DNA from: Clostridiales bacterium
Lineage (GTDB): Bacteria > Bacillota > Clostridia > Christensenellales > Borkfalkiaceae
Assembly (NCBI GenBank): GCA_021635425.1
Contig: JAJWOJ010000092.1
Coordinates: forward strand, 1 to 7,359
DNA: 7,359 nt
Direction of reading: 5' to 3'
Part shown: positions 6,277 to 7,359 of the stretch, one piece after another
Layout: each line of letters starts with the position of its first letter
Position numbering within the stretch: the stretch's first letter is position 1
The notes under the pieces: generated by a model
The model's input: only the letters and a program-made list of their open reading frames with translations
Databases searched by the model: none
Told to the model about the DNA's origin: nothing
Translations under genes and position numbers: made by a program

Positions 6277-7359
6277 ATGGAAGAGAAAAAAGAAGATTTA
6301 TTAAAAAACTTAAAAAAGGTCAATGCGATTTGCGGCGAAATCGACGATTTGAAATCAAAAGTCAAGGAAGCAAAATCAAAGGTTTCGGCTCTCGGCAAAA
6401 AGATCTCCGTAAAGGAAAAATCGCTTAAAGAGCAACTCGAAAAAGCCAAAGCCGAAGCCGAGGCGGAAAACGAAACTCAAGCGGTTACCCCCGAAGTTAA
6501 CGAAACGGTTGCGGAAGAAGCGGCGGTTAAAGAGGTTAAGGAAGTCAAAGCAGAAAAGAAGACTAAGAAAACCAAGACAAACGCTTCCGAAGAGACCGCA
6601 CCGCAAAGCGAACCCGAAGTTAAAGAAGCGGAAAAGATCACGGAAAAACCCGTCGAAACGGAAACCAAAGAAAAATCCGATAAAAAGACAACCGGGAAAA
6701 AGAGCGAGCCGAAAGCCGAAGAAAAGGCAGAAGAAAAGGTCGCCGCGGTAACCGAAGAACCTGTAAAAGACGAAAAAACTTCGAAAACGGATAAACCCGA
6801 AAAAACGGTAAAAACGGAAAAAGCCGGAAAAACAGAAGCAAAAGCCGAAGAAAAACCTGCAAAAGAAGCGGTTAAACCCGTAAAAGAGGAAGAAAAACCC
6901 GCCGAACAGCCCGTTAAACCCGTTGAAAAACCCGTTTTGGACGAAAAAGCCATAAAAGAAGCAAGAAAAAGAGCCTTGGAAGAAGCTCAGGCGAGAGCTT
7001 TGGCTGAAGCGAGAGCAAAAATCCTCGAGCAGAAGAGAAAAGAAGCAATCGCGCGCGGCGAAGATCCGAGCCTTGTTAAACTTGCAAGCGAACGTCCGAG
7101 AGTTTACGAGCCGAAAAAAGATCAACGCCCCGCAAGGCGCGAATATATTCCTCAGGACGGAAGAAGACCTGCGGGCGCGGGAACGAGAACCCCTTCGGAC
7201 AGACCTTTCGCAAACAGAAACGGCGCGAAGCCCGGCACGCTCGGCGGAGCGAAGAAAGCCGTGGAAATTTCCTACGTCCCAAAGGATACGGGTAAAGCGT
7301 TCGGAAACAAGAAAAAGTCATCCGAAAAAAGTTATGACGACAAAAAAGGGCTTAACAAG
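6277..7359 (+). CDS. infB: Translation initiation factor IF-2, N-terminal extension only (gene runs off the window)
   Basis: The frame is open from ATG 6277 to the end of the window (361 codons, no stop). It is identified mainly by position directly after ylxQ and by composition typical of the IF-2 N-terminus; the GTPase domain lies beyond the window. Residues 1 to about 66 are Lys/Glu-rich and probably coiled coil. Residues about 68-228 are low-complexity Lys/Glu/Pro/Thr/Ala repeats. Residues about 229-265 form an Ala/Arg/Glu-rich helix (KEARKRALEEAQARALAEA). After residue about 280 the chain becomes Arg/Gly/Pro-rich. The usual first module of IF-2, an IF2_N helical domain with a LAKELGV-type motif near the start, is not visible. 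AAGGA (6267-6271) lies five bases before the ATG; a second GGAGG is at 6258-6262. A long unrelated Lys-rich protein cannot be formally excluded. Confidence 0.85.
   Translation, partial: MEEKKEDLLKNLKKVNAICGEIDDLKSKVKEAKSKVSALGKKISVKEKSLKEQLEKAKAEAEAENETQAVTPEVNETVAEEAAVKEVKEVKAEKKTKKTKTNASEETAPQSEPEVKEAEKITEKPVETETKEKSDKKTTGKKSEPKAEEKAEEKVAAVTEEPVKDEKTSKTDKPEKTVKTEKAGKTEAKAEEKPAKEAVKPVKEEEKPAEQPVKPVEKPVLDEKAIKEARKRALEEAQARALAEARAKILEQKRKEAIARGEDPSLVKLASERPRVYEPKKDQRPARREYIPQDGRRPAGAGTRTPSDRPFANRNGAKPGTLGGAKKAVEISYVPKDTGKAFGNKKKSSEKSYDDKKGLNK

Noticed and set aside
6509..6751. Lys/Arg-rich + strand open frame within infB, resembling a small basic protein
   Set aside because: It is a shifted reading of the same A-rich infB codons, with no ribosome binding site of its own.
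6376..7125. Phe/Gly-rich minus-strand open frame opposite infB (249 codons), which looks like a low-complexity membrane protein
   Set aside because: It is the complement of the Lys/Glu-rich codons (AAA, GAA) of the IF-2 N-terminus, which read as Phe codons in reverse. The repetition is a by-product of the + strand low complexity.

Overview
The window looks like chromosomal DNA of a moderately AT-rich Bacillota, most likely an anaerobic Clostridia-type bacterium. The main evidence is the gene order ispG, polC-like gene, rimP, nusA, ylxR (rnpM), ylxQ, infB, which is the conserved Gram-positive translation/transcription cluster. In many Clostridia polC sits between ispG and rimP. Strong GGAGG-type ribosome binding sites and A-rich coding sequence agree. 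The species cannot be named from the sequence alone. All genes run on the + strand and are packed tightly. The only non-coding gap over 100 bases is the 118-base leader in front of rimP.

Left block (30-3940). A small membrane protein of the ECF vitamin-transporter S-component type overlaps coaX (type III pantothenate kinase) by four bases. This suggests a pantothenate uptake and phosphorylation pair for CoA synthesis. Two bases later comes ispG, an iron-sulfur enzyme of the MEP isoprenoid pathway. It overlaps by eight bases a TTG-started gene of 514 codons. That gene occupies the usual polC position and has a PolC-like N-terminal region, an OB fold and an intact DEDDh proofreading exonuclease, but no PHP domain and no polymerase domain. 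It is the most unusual item in the window.

Right block (3941-7359). A strong promoter with an extended -10 element lies just after the PolC-like gene. It is followed by a perfect 11-bp hairpin with a T run, immediately upstream of the rimP ribosome binding site. This has the layout of a transcription attenuator. In Bacillus subtilis the leader of the same operon carries a NusA-dependent terminator by which NusA limits its own synthesis, so an equivalent loop is plausible here. The operon then runs rimP (30S maturation), nusA (elongation/termination factor), rnpM/ylxR (RNase P modulator), ylxQ (L7Ae-like RNA-binding protein, with a TTG start inside rnpM) and infB (IF-2). Only the first 361 codons of infB are in the window, and these form a long charged, low-complexity N-terminal extension.

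No mobile elements, CRISPR arrays, tRNA or rRNA genes were seen. The window is mostly housekeeping DNA. The points worth a second look are the PolC-derived exonuclease, the rimP-nusA leader, the transporter-kinase pairing and the unusual IF-2 N-terminus.
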